Positions 8,147 through 15,982 of a stretch of 24,702 nucleotides of DNA are shown piece after piece. Each line of letters begins with the position of its first letter. The first letter of the stretch is position 1. The DNA comes from an uncultured Spartobacteria bacterium (GTDB lineage: Bacteria; Verrucomicrobiota; Verrucomicrobiia; Chthoniobacterales; JAATET01). The notes under the pieces are model-generated. The model worked only from the letters and a program-made list of their open reading frames with translations, was not told the DNA's origin and searched no databases. The position numbers and the translations under genes are program-made. The stretch covers positions 1-24,702 of the forward strand of contig CALGTD010000201.1 in assembly GCA_937901895.1 (NCBI GenBank). Reading direction: 5' to 3'.

Positions 8147-9091
8147 TTACTTCCTGTCGAACTCGGCCCGTCGCAGTCGCAGCTGGATGTCCTCGAGCAG
8201 CCGGCGATTGACGGCAATGACATCCGCGACGAAGCCGAGCGCAAAAATCTGCACGCCCGTCAACACGAGCACCGCCGCCGCAATCAGGCTAGGCACGTGC
8301 GTCCGGGTGGTATCGACGACCAGCCAGAGCCACAGCCAGCGAATCATGAGCGCCGTTCCCAGCAGAAACGGAATCGCCCCCACATAGGAAAAAAATCGCA
8401 GCGGCTTGTAGACAACGAAGATCCGGAAGATCGTGAGAATCGACCGCTGAATGTAGGCGGGAATGCTTTTGAAGAGCCGTGACGGACGAAGAAAGCCGTT
8501 CGTGCGAATGGGAACGGAGATCACCCGCAGGCTCCCCTGCCCGCCCTGAATGATCGTCTCGAGCGTGTAGGTGTATTCGTTGAACACGTTCATTTGCATC
8601 GCCGCCTCGCGGCTGATCGCGCGAAACCCGCTCGGCGCATCCGCGATCGTCGTCTGGCTTGCCTTGCGAACCACCCAGCTTCCGATGCGTTGCAGGACCT
8701 TCTTGACCGGCGAGAAATGCTCGATCTCGAGAATCGGGCGTTCCCCGATCACCATGTCCGCCTCGCCTGCGAGAATGGGTGCAACGAGATTGGGGATGTC
8801 CGCAGCCTGGTATTGATTGTCAGCGTCGGTATTGACGATCACATCCGCACCCGCCGCCAGACAGGCCTCGATGCCCGCCATGAAGGTGCGGGCCAGGCCC
8901 TGATGCGGCCGGTCAATCACATGGTCCACCCCGAGTTTGCGGGCGACTTCCGAGGTTCGGTCGCTGCTGCCATCGTTCACGACGAGCCATTCGACGGTAT
9001 CGAAACCGGCCACTTCCCGGGGCAGGTCTGCGATCGCAACCCCGAGGGTTTCCTCCTCGTTGTAGCACGGTATCTGGATGATCAGCTTCAT
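8147..9091 (-). CDS. GT2 glycosyltransferase, polyprenyl-phosphate sugar synthase-like (DPMS/GtrB type)
   Basis: 314-residue membrane-anchored family 2 glycosyltransferase, expected to load a sugar from a nucleotide donor onto polyprenyl phosphate on the cytoplasmic face. The GT-A domain spans 1-225: IIQIPCYNEEETL at 4-16, NDGSSD at 39-44, and the metal-binding TDADNQY with Asp89/Asp91. The stretch APSGFRAISREAA at 152-164 is typical of DPMS-like enzymes. Two C-terminal membrane helices lie near 232-259 and 266-290, followed by a charged tail. The ATG at 9091 precedes MKLIIQIPCYNEEE, the canonical GT2 N-terminus; a longer open frame upstream has no family similarity. It is the first gene of the minus-strand glycan operon. 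The sugar cannot be deduced. Confidence 0.87.
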   Translation of the reverse strand: MKLIIQIPCYNEEETLGVAIADLPREVAGFDTVEWLVVNDGSSDRTSEVARKLGVDHVIDRPHQGLARTFMAGIEACLAAGADVIVNTDADNQYQAADIPNLVAPILAGEADMVIGERPILEIEHFSPVKKVLQRIGSWVVRKASQTTIADAPSGFRAISREAAMQMNVFNEYTYTLETIIQGGQGSLRVISVPIRTNGFLRPSRLFKSIPAYIQRSILTIFRIFVVYKPLRFFSYVGAIPFLLGTALMIRWLWLWLVVDTTRTHVPSLIAAAVLVLTGVQIFALGFVADVIAVNRRLLEDIQLRLRRAEFDRK

Positions 9092-9214
9092 ATGGGCAAA
9101 TCCCACCCCCGCCGCAGGCCGACGCCGGTGGACCGAAAAGAATTCCTCGCAGCGCCCGGATAGTCGAGTAACCTTTGCCCGTTTTTCGCGCGGCCGTCCG
9201 CGCACGATTTGCCG
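9092..9214. promoter_or_regulatory. Divergent promoter region between the two glycan operons
   Basis: These 123 bases lie between the ATG of the GT2 gene and the ATG of the plus-strand GT-C gene and should contain both promoters. I cannot pick out convincing -35/-10 boxes. A perfect 6-bp GC stem (GCGCGG at 9188-9193 with CCGCGC at 9198-9203, loop CCGT) sits 11 bases before the plus-strand ATG, and no Shine-Dalgarno is seen there, so the leader may be structured. Confidence 0.45.
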
Positions 9215-10936
9215 ATGGAATCCCTCGCGAAGCTCTGGAACCGCCTCGAAACCGGGCTCGCAGCCTTGCTGATCGGGCTCGCGCTGATTCATGCAGGCCA
9301 GACAATGGGTGGAATGCTGACCACGTCCCTGAGCACGGACGAATTCGGAACGATCGGCACATTCAGCTCGAAAGGTCCGGTCCGGGTGCTCACGGACTAC
9401 CGCGCCCCGAAGAATCACATTCTCTTCAATCTCGCGAATTCCCTGCTGCCTGGCCGGGATTCGTTCCACCCCGCCCGGGCCAGGGCGCTGGCGATCCTCG
9501 CCACCGTCCTCACCGCCGGATGCATCATCGCCTATGCGACCTACCGGCGGCAGCTCGTCGAGGGGGCAGTATTACTCGCGCTGTGGAGCACCGCGCCCAA
9601 TCTGCTCGATCTCTCGATGGAGGCGCGCGGATACGGATTTCTGGGACTTTTCGCCATCGCGGGATCCATCGCCGCGATCGAGTTTCTCCGATTTCGCAAC
9701 CCGGCGTGGCTCTGGATTGTCTCCGTCTCCACGGTGCTCGGCGCTCACACGATTCCCGCCTACCTTTTCTTTGCGGCACCGCTGATGCTGCTGATCTTCG
9801 CCGTCGACCGCACTCGAAGGACATTCCTGTTCGGTGCCGGCGCGGCAGCGACAATCCTCCTGCTCTATCTCCCGGTCCTCGGCCAGGTGATCACCGCCTT
9901 GCGCGCCTTTCATGAGGCTGCCGAAAACGATTTTCGGACACCTGCCGGCATCCTGCGCTCGTTGAAGCTCCACCTCCTTTCGTGTGACGACTGGGAAGGC
10001 TGGCTGTTTCTCGCGACAATGACCGTCGCGCCCTTCGTCCTCCCGGCGCCCGACGACTCCGGGGGGCGCAATGGACGCCGCGTCGTCGTCGCAGCGTGCG
10101 CCACATTTTTTGCCATTCTTCTCGCCCTGCAATCGCCGCCGGTGCGCATCTCGGCATTTGTCTTCGCGCCGCTAGCGCTCGCGGGAATTCTTTCCATCGG
10201 CGCATGGATGCGTATCTGGCCGCTGCCTGCTCGGGCACTTCCCTTCGCCGCACTCTGCGCCATCCTCATTGTCGGAGTCTCGAGAGAGATTCTGTGGTCG
10301 CGGTTTCTTCCTGCGGAGGACTGGCTGCAGGCGGGTCGCGCCGTCGACTCCGCGTTTCCAGAACGGATGAAGGTCGACTTCCAGCGTTACGCGAAATACC
10401 TCAAGCACACGCTCGCGGATTCCAGTGCGCGCAACGCCGATTTCAACGCCTCGGACTTCGCCGCCGGGCAACTCATCGTGGCGGACGCGGGAAACAAGTG
10501 GGCGGAAGGCCGCCGGTTCGCCGCGCCCGATGACTCGCAGCGCGTGATGGAATGGATCGTTCCGGGAAGGATCCGCGATGTTGTCCTTTCCTTCACCCTG
10601 CCGGCGGATTGGTCGATCAACGAAAGTTCCCCGATTGCAGACGGTGACTTTTCCACGGGTCAAAAGATCGCTCCCGACCACGACGCGGTATTTTCGGTGC
10701 AGATTCCAAAGAGTGCCAAAGCCCTCGTTCTCCTGCTGAACCGTCCGATTGTTCACCGGGATCTGCTCGTGCAGATGACGACAGGCGAAGAGAAGCCGGA
10801 TCTCACCCAGGGCGTGCTGCTTGCGGGCAATGGCATCATCCTGCCCGCCGGCGATCTCGCGGGAACGAAGGTGGATATCCGGCTCGCAACGATTCAGCCC
10901 GATCTCGAACTTCGGGAGGCGTGGATCTCGCGATGA
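9215..10936 (+). CDS. GT-C fold polytopic glycosyltransferase with periplasmic C-terminal domain
   Basis: 573-residue membrane protein. About ten hydrophobic segments fill residues 12-365; the remaining ~200 residues are soluble and probably face the periplasm. The first loop has LSTDEFGTIG with the acidic pair Asp42/Glu43, as expected for a polyprenyl-phosphate-sugar-dependent GT-C enzyme, and the second loop has LSMEARGYGFLGL, matching the EARxY-type motif of PMT-like families. These two signatures support glycosyltransferase rather than a transporter. The ATG at 9215 was preferred over a TTG six bases earlier. No Shine-Dalgarno is evident. It overlaps the next GT-C gene by ATGA, so the two form one transcription and translation unit. 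Sugar and acceptor are unknown. Confidence 0.76.
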   Translation: MESLAKLWNRLETGLAALLIGLALIHAGQTMGGMLTTSLSTDEFGTIGTFSSKGPVRVLTDYRAPKNHILFNLANSLLPGRDSFHPARARALAILATVLTAGCIIAYATYRRQLVEGAVLLALWSTAPNLLDLSMEARGYGFLGLFAIAGSIAAIEFLRFRNPAWLWIVSVSTVLGAHTIPAYLFFAAPLMLLIFAVDRTRRTFLFGAGAAATILLLYLPVLGQVITALRAFHEAAENDFRTPAGILRSLKLHLLSCDDWEGWLFLATMTVAPFVLPAPDDSGGRNGRRVVVAACATFFAILLALQSPPVRISAFVFAPLALAGILSIGAWMRIWPLPARALPFAALCAILIVGVSREILWSRFLPAEDWLQAGRAVDSAFPERMKVDFQRYAKYLKHTLADSSARNADFNASDFAAGQLIVADAGNKWAEGRRFAAPDDSQRVMEWIVPGRIRDVVLSFTLPADWSINESSPIADGDFSTGQKIAPDHDAVFSVQIPKSAKALVLLLNRPIVHRDLLVQMTTGEEKPDLTQGVLLAGNGIILPAGDLAGTKVDIRLATIQPDLELREAWISR

Positions 10937-12468
10937 ATCTTTCCATCGCTCCACTGCAAAGTCTTTCAGGACTGAACCTCCGCGCCTGGATTCTCGCGAT
11001 CCTCTTCGCGCTGCTGTCGCTCGTCCTCGACACACGCGACAACACCTTTCCCTCGTCCTATCACCCCGACGAGCCGTCAAAGGCCCGGCAGGTCATCGAA
11101 GGCGAATTCAATTTCCATCACCCGATGCTGCTGCTCACGACCACGCGCACCATCGTGGCAATGACCGGCGCACCACTCGACGAGCAGAGCGTCACGATCG
11201 CCGGTCGAACAGCATCCGCCGCATTCACCGCGGCTGCCATTGCATGCCTCGTCCTGCTCGCGTGCCTGCACGCCGGCCTCCTGAGCGGCGCTGCCGCCGG
11301 CGCATTACTTGTCGCCAACCATCAACTCTTCGAACTGGCGCATTACTTCAAGGAGGACCCCGCCGTGCTCCTCGGAGTCAGCGCCACATTCCTCGCCATC
11401 ACTCTCTATGACCGCGGCCCGACGGCCCTCCGCGCTGCGTGGCTTGGCGTTGCGACAGGCCTCGCCGTCTCCGGAAAATACGTCGGTGCAGTCATGATCC
11501 CGCTGGCCGCGGTGATCATTCTCGTCCGCGCGGACCGAAAGTGGATCCACTCCGCAATCTTCGTGGCGTGTGCCGCCGCGCTTTTTTCCGCCGTGAACCT
11601 TCCCGTCCTGACGAACCCGGAAGGATTCGCCGCGGGATTCGAGCGCGAGATCGGTTTTGCCGTCTCCGGTCACAAGGGAATCACCCGGGATATCCCGCAC
11701 GGAGTTTACGGCGCGGTTTTTCGCACGGCCACGAATCCCGTCGTGTGGATCCTTCTCGGCATCTATGCCTCGGGGCTTGCGTTCCGAGCGAAAACGGCAC
11801 GTCTCTCCGAGTGGATGCTGGCGCTGTTCCCACCTGCGTTTGCGCTGATGCTTTCGTTCTCGCCCAAGACCCATCACCGCTATTTCCTGCCGGCAACCGG
11901 ATTGCTCCTCACGCTTGCGGCGATTGGCGTTGTCACTCCGGCACTCGTTCGATGGCGCGACAAGGGGCTCGCACGATCCGTCACATGTGGAATCTCCGCG
12001 ATTCTCATTGCAGCGACGCTCGCGGTGCAGACTCCGAAATTCCTCACCTATTTCCGCGGCTTCCGCCACGACGGCCGCGCCGCAATGGCCGCGTATCTCC
12101 GCGAGCACGCACGACCCGGAACGGTCATCGTGCAGGACAAGCGCGCGGACCTCGACTCGCAGAAACTCCCCTTCGAATTTCGCGGAAAACTTTTCGCCGC
12201 GGACGAAGGAACTCTCGACGAACTCCGCGCCTCCGGTGTGGAGTTCGTCGCGGTCGCCGAGGGAGACTATGGCCGCTTCTTCCGCAAGGATTTCAAATCC
12301 ACCGACGATGGCGCAGCCGACTACGCACGGCGGCGCGCGTTTTACGAGCAACTCTTCGCGGAGGGCGAACTCGTGTTCCAGAGCGAAGCCGGCACGCTGC
12401 AATACCTCCAGCCGAGCGTGAAACTCTACCGCCTGTCTCCATCCGCAGACTCGTCAGGAAACCCGTAA
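10933..12468 (+). CDS. GT-C fold polytopic glycosyltransferase (GT39/PMT_2-like)
   Basis: 511-residue membrane protein with a run of hydrophobic helices from about residue 15 to 370 and a ~140-residue soluble tail. The first periplasmic loop carries SSYHPDEPSKARQVI with Asp46/Glu47, and the second conserved loop is HYFKEDPAVLLG with Glu141/Asp142; both acidic sites are standard for GT-C enzymes. LSFSPKTHHRYFLPATGLLLTL late in the helical part resembles the HxRYxxP block of this superfamily. The ATG at 10933 overlaps the stop of the preceding GT-C gene (ATGA), so coupled translation is expected; a GTG at 10921 is less likely. The pair mirrors the divergent minus-strand operon. Specificity unknown. 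Confidence 0.78.
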   Translation: MNLSIAPLQSLSGLNLRAWILAILFALLSLVLDTRDNTFPSSYHPDEPSKARQVIEGEFNFHHPMLLLTTTRTIVAMTGAPLDEQSVTIAGRTASAAFTAAAIACLVLLACLHAGLLSGAAAGALLVANHQLFELAHYFKEDPAVLLGVSATFLAITLYDRGPTALRAAWLGVATGLAVSGKYVGAVMIPLAAVIILVRADRKWIHSAIFVACAAALFSAVNLPVLTNPEGFAAGFEREIGFAVSGHKGITRDIPHGVYGAVFRTATNPVVWILLGIYASGLAFRAKTARLSEWMLALFPPAFALMLSFSPKTHHRYFLPATGLLLTLAAIGVVTPALVRWRDKGLARSVTCGISAILIAATLAVQTPKFLTYFRGFRHDGRAAMAAYLREHARPGTVIVQDKRADLDSQKLPFEFRGKLFAADEGTLDELRASGVEFVAVAEGDYGRFFRKDFKSTDDGAADYARRRAFYEQLFAEGELVFQSEAGTLQYLQPSVKLYRLSPSADSSGNP

Positions 12469-12497
12469 ATCAGGTGGTTTCCCGATAAGAGGGTGCG

Positions 12498-12503
12498 TAT
12501 AAT
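12498..12503 (+). promoter_or_regulatory. Consensus -10 box (TATAAT) for the histone-like gene
   Basis: A perfect TATAAT stands out in GC-rich DNA. A start 7 bases after its last base falls on the A of the ATG at 12510, which would give a leaderless mRNA. The -35 region is poor (TGGTTT at 17-base spacing). A GAGGG at 12489-12493 is too far from the ATG to act as a normal Shine-Dalgarno. Confidence 0.6.
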
Positions 12504-12509
12504 GCGCGC

Positions 12510-12872
12510 ATGGCCACTGCAAAAAAGAAGCCCGCCCCCCGCAAATCCACCACCTCAAAAGCAAAGGCCGCAAAGCCCGCTGCGAAAAAGAAAACGGCGA
12601 CAAAGAAGCCTGCTGCAAAGAAGGTGAACACCAAGTCCACCCATGTCCCGTCGGGCCGTGAGCAGAAGCTGGCCGAGCAGGCACTGAAACTCGTGGACGA
12701 GGCGGCAAGTGTGCTGCGCAGCGGCATTCGCTCCGGCGCGGAAACCACCGCGAAGTCGCGCATTGCCGCAAAGAGAAAAGCGAGCGCCCTGCTCAGCAAG
12801 GCCTCGACCAATCTTTCCCAGGCGATCGAAAGCGGGGCTTCGACGCTGCAGGGGCTCCTCGGCAAATTCTAA
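12510..12872 (+). CDS. Lysine/alanine-rich histone H1-like DNA-binding protein
   Basis: 120-residue very basic protein. Residues 1-45 are a low-complexity Lys/Ala/Pro/Thr tail (AAKPAAKKKTATKKPAAKK) like the C-terminal tails of histone H1 and of bacterial H1-like proteins (for example chlamydial HctB and AlgP-type proteins). Residues 50-120 are predicted helical, with alanine/serine heptad-like spacing (AEQALKLVDEAASVLRSGI). A role in nucleoid binding or compaction is inferred from composition; no specific fold is recognised. It has its own consensus -10 box seven bases before the ATG and a strong terminator 23 bases after the stop, so it looks like an independent single-gene unit. Low-complexity tails make homology calls unreliable. 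Confidence 0.72.
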   Translation: MATAKKKPAPRKSTTSKAKAAKPAAKKKTATKKPAAKKVNTKSTHVPSGREQKLAEQALKLVDEAASVLRSGIRSGAETTAKSRIAAKRKASALLSKASTNLSQAIESGASTLQGLLGKF

Positions 12873-12895
12873 GATTCCCAAAAACCAAAACGCAG

Positions 12896-12921
12896 AAGCG
12901 GCGCCATGTGCGCCGCTTTTT
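12896..12921 (+). terminator. Rho-independent terminator of the histone-like gene
   Basis: Perfect 9-bp stem (AAGCGGCGC at 12896-12904 with GCGCCGCTT at 12110+800-12118+800, that is 12910-12918), loop CATGT, running into five T's at 12917-12921. It lies between convergent genes, ending 6 bases before the ubiB stop; on the minus strand the U-tract is poor, so it mainly serves the plus-strand gene. Confidence 0.88.
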
Positions 12922-12926
12922 GCTGC

Positions 12927-14669
12927 CTACAAGCCGCCGTGCTTCCAAATGGAAAGCACGAGTCGCAGGCACATGTAACCTCCCCAGATCAAGCCGATCA
13001 GCCCGATCACGGGGACTTCCATGATTCTTGGTGGAAGGTTCGCCAGAACGAGGATTGATGAGCAGATCAGCACCGAGGCCGCGAGAATGGCGTTCGTGAG
13101 CCGGTTCGCGATTGAATCCAGAGTCTTGCGCAGCGGTTCGAAACCCTCGGGATCGATGTTGTGCTTGAGGGGAATGTTGAACTGCCCCCTCCGAATCCGA
13201 TTCCAGAGCGTCCGGAAGTCGTGTGGAAAGTCCTCGAGAAAATCCACCGACTCCGTGAGCAGCCGCTTGACGAGACCGAAGAGATGCAGCGGGTGATATT
13301 TTCCCTCGATGAGTTTCGACGCGTAGGGCTCGCCCTGAATGACGAAGTTGAGGTCGGGATTCAGTGCGCGTCCGATCGCCTCAACCTGTGACAGCGCCTT
13401 GATGCCTAGGTAGAAACTGCCCTTCATGCGCAGGCGGTTCTTGCGAAGCAGCTCGAGCAGCTTGTTGAGAACGTAGCCGAGATTGATGTCGCGCAGCGGC
13501 TGGTTGAGATGCTGGTCACTGAAATCCTCGACGTCTCGCAGCATGCGGTCGGAGTCCTCGACAATGCCCTCGTCCGACATCTCGAGAATCGACCGCATCA
13601 CCTGCTGGTGATCCTTTTCCGCAAGGCCCGCAATGAGATGGGCGACGCTGGAACGAAAGCCCGGTGAAAAGGATCCCATCATCCCGTAGTCGTAGAGACC
13701 GACGACACCACCCTTCAGCACCGTCATGTTCCCCGGGTGCGGATCGGCATGGAAGAACCCAAAGTCGAAAATCTGCTGGTAGATGAGCTTCGAAATCCGT
13801 TCGGAAAGCTCGATGGGATCAATGCCCGCCGCCTGCAGTTTGTCCGGATCGTTCACCGGTATGCCTTCCATGAATTCCATGGTCAGCACGCGTTCCCCGG
13901 AAAACTCCCGCAAGACCGCGGGCACGTGAATGTCCTCCGAATCCTCAAACTGCTTGGCGAACCGCTCCGCGTTCGCGGCCTCGTTCGTGAAATCGAGTTC
14001 CTTGCGCAGCGTCGCGGAGAACTCCTGCACGACTCCAACCGGATTGAGCACCGCGATCTCCGGGACGTGCTTGTCCACGAATTTCGCCAGGTCGAGGATG
14101 ATCGCGAGGTCGCGCTCGATGAGCTTCTGAATGTCGGGCCGCTGCACCTTCACCGCGACGACGGCGCCCTCGACGGTCACCGCACGATGCACCTGCGCGA
14201 TCGACGCACCGGCCAGCGGCTCCTCGTCGAACTCCGCGAATGCCTGCGACACCGTGATTCCGATCTCGTCGCTGAAAATTTTCTTCGCCAGCTTTCCCGG
14301 GAACGTCGGCACATCGTCATGCAGCTTGCACAGCTCGGCGTAGTATTCATCGTTCACGAGGTCACGCCGGGCGCTCAGGATCTGGCCAAACTTGATAAAC
14401 GTCGGTCCAAGTTCCTCCAGGGCGAGACGCAGCCGCTCCGCCGGAGGCTTCGCGAGCAACCCTGTTTCGTGAACCTTGAGCTCCGCGTCCTCCATGCCAA
14501 CGACACGCTGGAGCGCGACCAGTTTCAGCACATCCCCGAATCCGTATTTGAAGAGGACGTGCAGGATCTCGTTGTATCGCGGAAGATGCGTCGCGAACTC
14601 GACGGCTGAGCGCAGTTGGTTGATCACGGGTATTGCACGCAGAGCATACCAATCCTTACCCCCGCTCAA
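12927..14669 (-). CDS. ubiB: UbiB/ABC1/ADCK family atypical kinase-like protein
   Basis: About 580 residues. Members support isoprenoid quinone synthesis or distribution; the chemistry is debated and ATPase activity has been shown for relatives. Family motifs are clear: the KxGQ motif in LGPTFIKFGQILSARRD (93-96), the alanine-rich loop PLAGASIAQVHRA (151-162), VAVKVQRPDI with Lys174, the ExD motif in KELDFTNEAANAERF (224-226), FHADPHPGN, and the metal-binding LYDYGMMG (Asp-Tyr-Gly in place of DFG). Two C-terminal membrane helices (LTNAILAASVLICSSILVL, VIGLIGLIWGGYMCLRLVL) anchor it. The start is uncertain: TTG at 14669 gives the longest form and GTG at 14627 is the next choice; neither has a clear Shine-Dalgarno. 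It follows the small membrane protein gene by 10 bases. No quinone synthesis gene is adjacent. Confidence 0.9.
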   Translation of the reverse strand: MSGGKDWYALRAIPVINQLRSAVEFATHLPRYNEILHVLFKYGFGDVLKLVALQRVVGMEDAELKVHETGLLAKPPAERLRLALEELGPTFIKFGQILSARRDLVNDEYYAELCKLHDDVPTFPGKLAKKIFSDEIGITVSQAFAEFDEEPLAGASIAQVHRAVTVEGAVVAVKVQRPDIQKLIERDLAIILDLAKFVDKHVPEIAVLNPVGVVQEFSATLRKELDFTNEAANAERFAKQFEDSEDIHVPAVLREFSGERVLTMEFMEGIPVNDPDKLQAAGIDPIELSERISKLIYQQIFDFGFFHADPHPGNMTVLKGGVVGLYDYGMMGSFSPGFRSSVAHLIAGLAEKDHQQVMRSILEMSDEGIVEDSDRMLRDVEDFSDQHLNQPLRDINLGYVLNKLLELLRKNRLRMKGSFYLGIKALSQVEAIGRALNPDLNFVIQGEPYASKLIEGKYHPLHLFGLVKRLLTESVDFLEDFPHDFRTLWNRIRRGQFNIPLKHNIDPEGFEPLRKTLDSIANRLTNAILAASVLICSSILVLANLPPRIMEVPVIGLIGLIWGGYMCLRLVLSIWKHGGL

Positions 14670-14679
14670 CCCAAATCGT

Positions 14680-15123
14680 TCAGACCCCGCGCGGGGCGAG
14701 CGCCTGCATCACGAGGCCGACGGTGCCACCGTAAACGAGGTGGGCGACGAGCTGCATGACCGCGGTCATCGGACCGCGCCGGTGATATTTCGCCATGGGG
14801 TGGTGCTCCATCACCGTGATGCAGACGAGGAGCATCACGATCGCTCCATGCACGCCTCCCAGAAAAAGACCCGACATGAACGTGAACGGAATTTGCGAGA
14901 AATGCAGCACCGCCTGATAGACATAAGCGAACAACACACCCGAGCCCACGTGGACGGCCAGCCCCGGCATGTAGGCGCCCTCAATGCGGCCAGTCACCAA
15001 GGCACCGACCGCGCGAACCACATCGACGTGTGCGACGTTCATCCATCGGGGCAGAAGAAGAAAAACCGTCATGACAGCGGTGCCCACGAGACCGGCGATG
15101 AGAGGGAGAATCACCTGCGTCAT
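14680..15123 (-). CDS. Small four-helix integral membrane protein, unknown function
   Basis: 147 residues with about four hydrophobic helices (near 4-24, 56-72, 82-104, 122-142). A polar HHPMAKYHRRGPM stretch lies between helices three and four, with several histidines (VHVGSG, VLHFSQ, GVHGAI, MEHHPM, QLVAHLV) that could bind a metal or haem, though no known motif is completed. I do not recognise the family. The ATG at 15123 is clear. The stop is 10 bases before the ubiB start, so the two are likely cotranscribed, which hints at a membrane quinone or redox context, but that is inference only. Confidence 0.7.
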   Translation of the reverse strand: MTQVILPLIAGLVGTAVMTVFLLLPRWMNVAHVDVVRAVGALVTGRIEGAYMPGLAVHVGSGVLFAYVYQAVLHFSQIPFTFMSGLFLGGVHGAIVMLLVCITVMEHHPMAKYHRRGPMTAVMQLVAHLVYGGTVGLVMQALAPRGV

Positions 15124-15146
15124 ATCAGAATATGGCTGCGGATTTT

Positions 15147-15161
15147 CGAGTTCTCAACTCG
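15147..15161. promoter_or_regulatory. Perfect inverted repeat upstream of the small membrane protein
   Basis: CGAGTT and AACTCG arms (6 bp) flank a CTC centre, 23 bases before the ATG at 15123. It could be a dimeric-repressor operator or a small leader hairpin. No T-run follows on either strand, so it is not a terminator. Confidence 0.4.
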
Positions 15162-15260
15162 CAAGCGCGCCTCATGCAGGCCTTGCGACCTTCCGACCCT
15201 GCGGGAGTTGAAGTCATCCATCACGAACGGAGATCGCAGAAATCTCCTGTTCCGGATGTC

Positions 15261-15848
15261 TCAACGTGTCCGCGAAATCACCCGCCCTTTCGCGTTCACG
15301 AGCTTTACCTTTGGCGGTTTCGGGTTCTCGTTTGGCGGCGCGGAGATGAACACGTAGTAGGTCGCGAACGGCGCGTTCTTGAACTGCGCGATGCCCACGC
15401 CAATCCGCACCTGCTCCTGACTGAAAGTCGTAAGCGCCATTGTGTGCGAGCGGTGCGGAGGGGAATTCAGCCACTGCTTCAGTGCGTCACGGGGCTTGCC
15501 GGTCGGTGATCGCGCTGCAATCGACTCGATGTTGTTTGCCGAACGAACGGAATCGTAAAAAGACGGGAGCCGGTATCCGGCTTTCGTGACAAGGAAATTG
15601 GGCCCCTGCCCGCTCGGATTCACGTGCGCGAAATATTTTCGCTTCCCCATGTCCTGTGCTCGGGCGCGCGCAACCTTGCAGAGGATCGGATCGAGCTTCA
15701 TGACCTTCCGCTTCTGAAGCCCGTTGTTCTTGATGATCTTGAAAAGCTTCTCCTCGTCCTTCGTGAGACGATGGGTTGAGCCCACGGCCTCCGGTTGGAG
15801 CCATCCGATGAACAAGCCCGCCGCCAGCAATCCCGGGAGGAACTTCAT
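15261..15848 (-). CDS. Secreted CAP-domain (SCP/PR-1-like) protein
   Basis: 195 residues beginning with a signal peptide (MKFLPGLLAAGLFIGWLQ, cleavage probably near 20-24). Residues 30-172 form a bacterial CAP domain: HRLTKDEEKLFKIIKNNGL, KLDPILCKVARARAQDMGKRKYFAHVNPSG (His75), NNIESIAARSP (Glu109), ALKQWLNSPPHRSHTMA (His132), then VRIGVGIAQF and TYYVFISAPP. These keep the family's His/Glu/His cavity residues. CAP proteins are extracytoplasmic; bacterial examples bind lipids or cell-wall components, and the biochemical role is usually unknown. The C-terminal tail from 173 is Pro/Lys-rich. Its neighbour is a secreted NlpC/P60 enzyme on the same strand, 134 bases upstream, so both may act on the envelope. 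The ATG at 15848 is unambiguous. Confidence 0.83.
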   Translation of the reverse strand: MKFLPGLLAAGLFIGWLQPEAVGSTHRLTKDEEKLFKIIKNNGLQKRKVMKLDPILCKVARARAQDMGKRKYFAHVNPSGQGPNFLVTKAGYRLPSFYDSVRSANNIESIAARSPTGKPRDALKQWLNSPPHRSHTMALTTFSQEQVRIGVGIAQFKNAPFATYYVFISAPPNENPKPPKVKLVNAKGRVISRTR

Positions 15849-15982
15849 GAATCATACCTCCCGCCGATCGGACGGATTTGCAAGTCCCATCCGGTGGTCG
15901 ACACCACTCGAGGAACACATGTGATGCAGACCACCGAATCCGTCTGGCGCATCCTGACATTCCGGGATAGATCCTCCCCTGG

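Noticed and set aside
9092..9469. N-terminal extension of the GT2 open frame upstream of the ATG at 9091
   Set aside because: The extension overlaps the divergent GT-C gene and lacks GT2 similarity; the canonical GT2 N-terminus starts at 9091.
11305..12402. Long minus-strand open frame opposite the second plus-strand GT-C gene
   Set aside because: It is antisense to a gene with clear GT-C motifs and an ATGA coupling; its Arg/Glu/Gly-rich translation matches no family.
15229..15247. Terminator after the CAP-domain gene
   Set aside because: GGAGAT/ATCTCC arms form a weak stem with no T-run on the minus strand.
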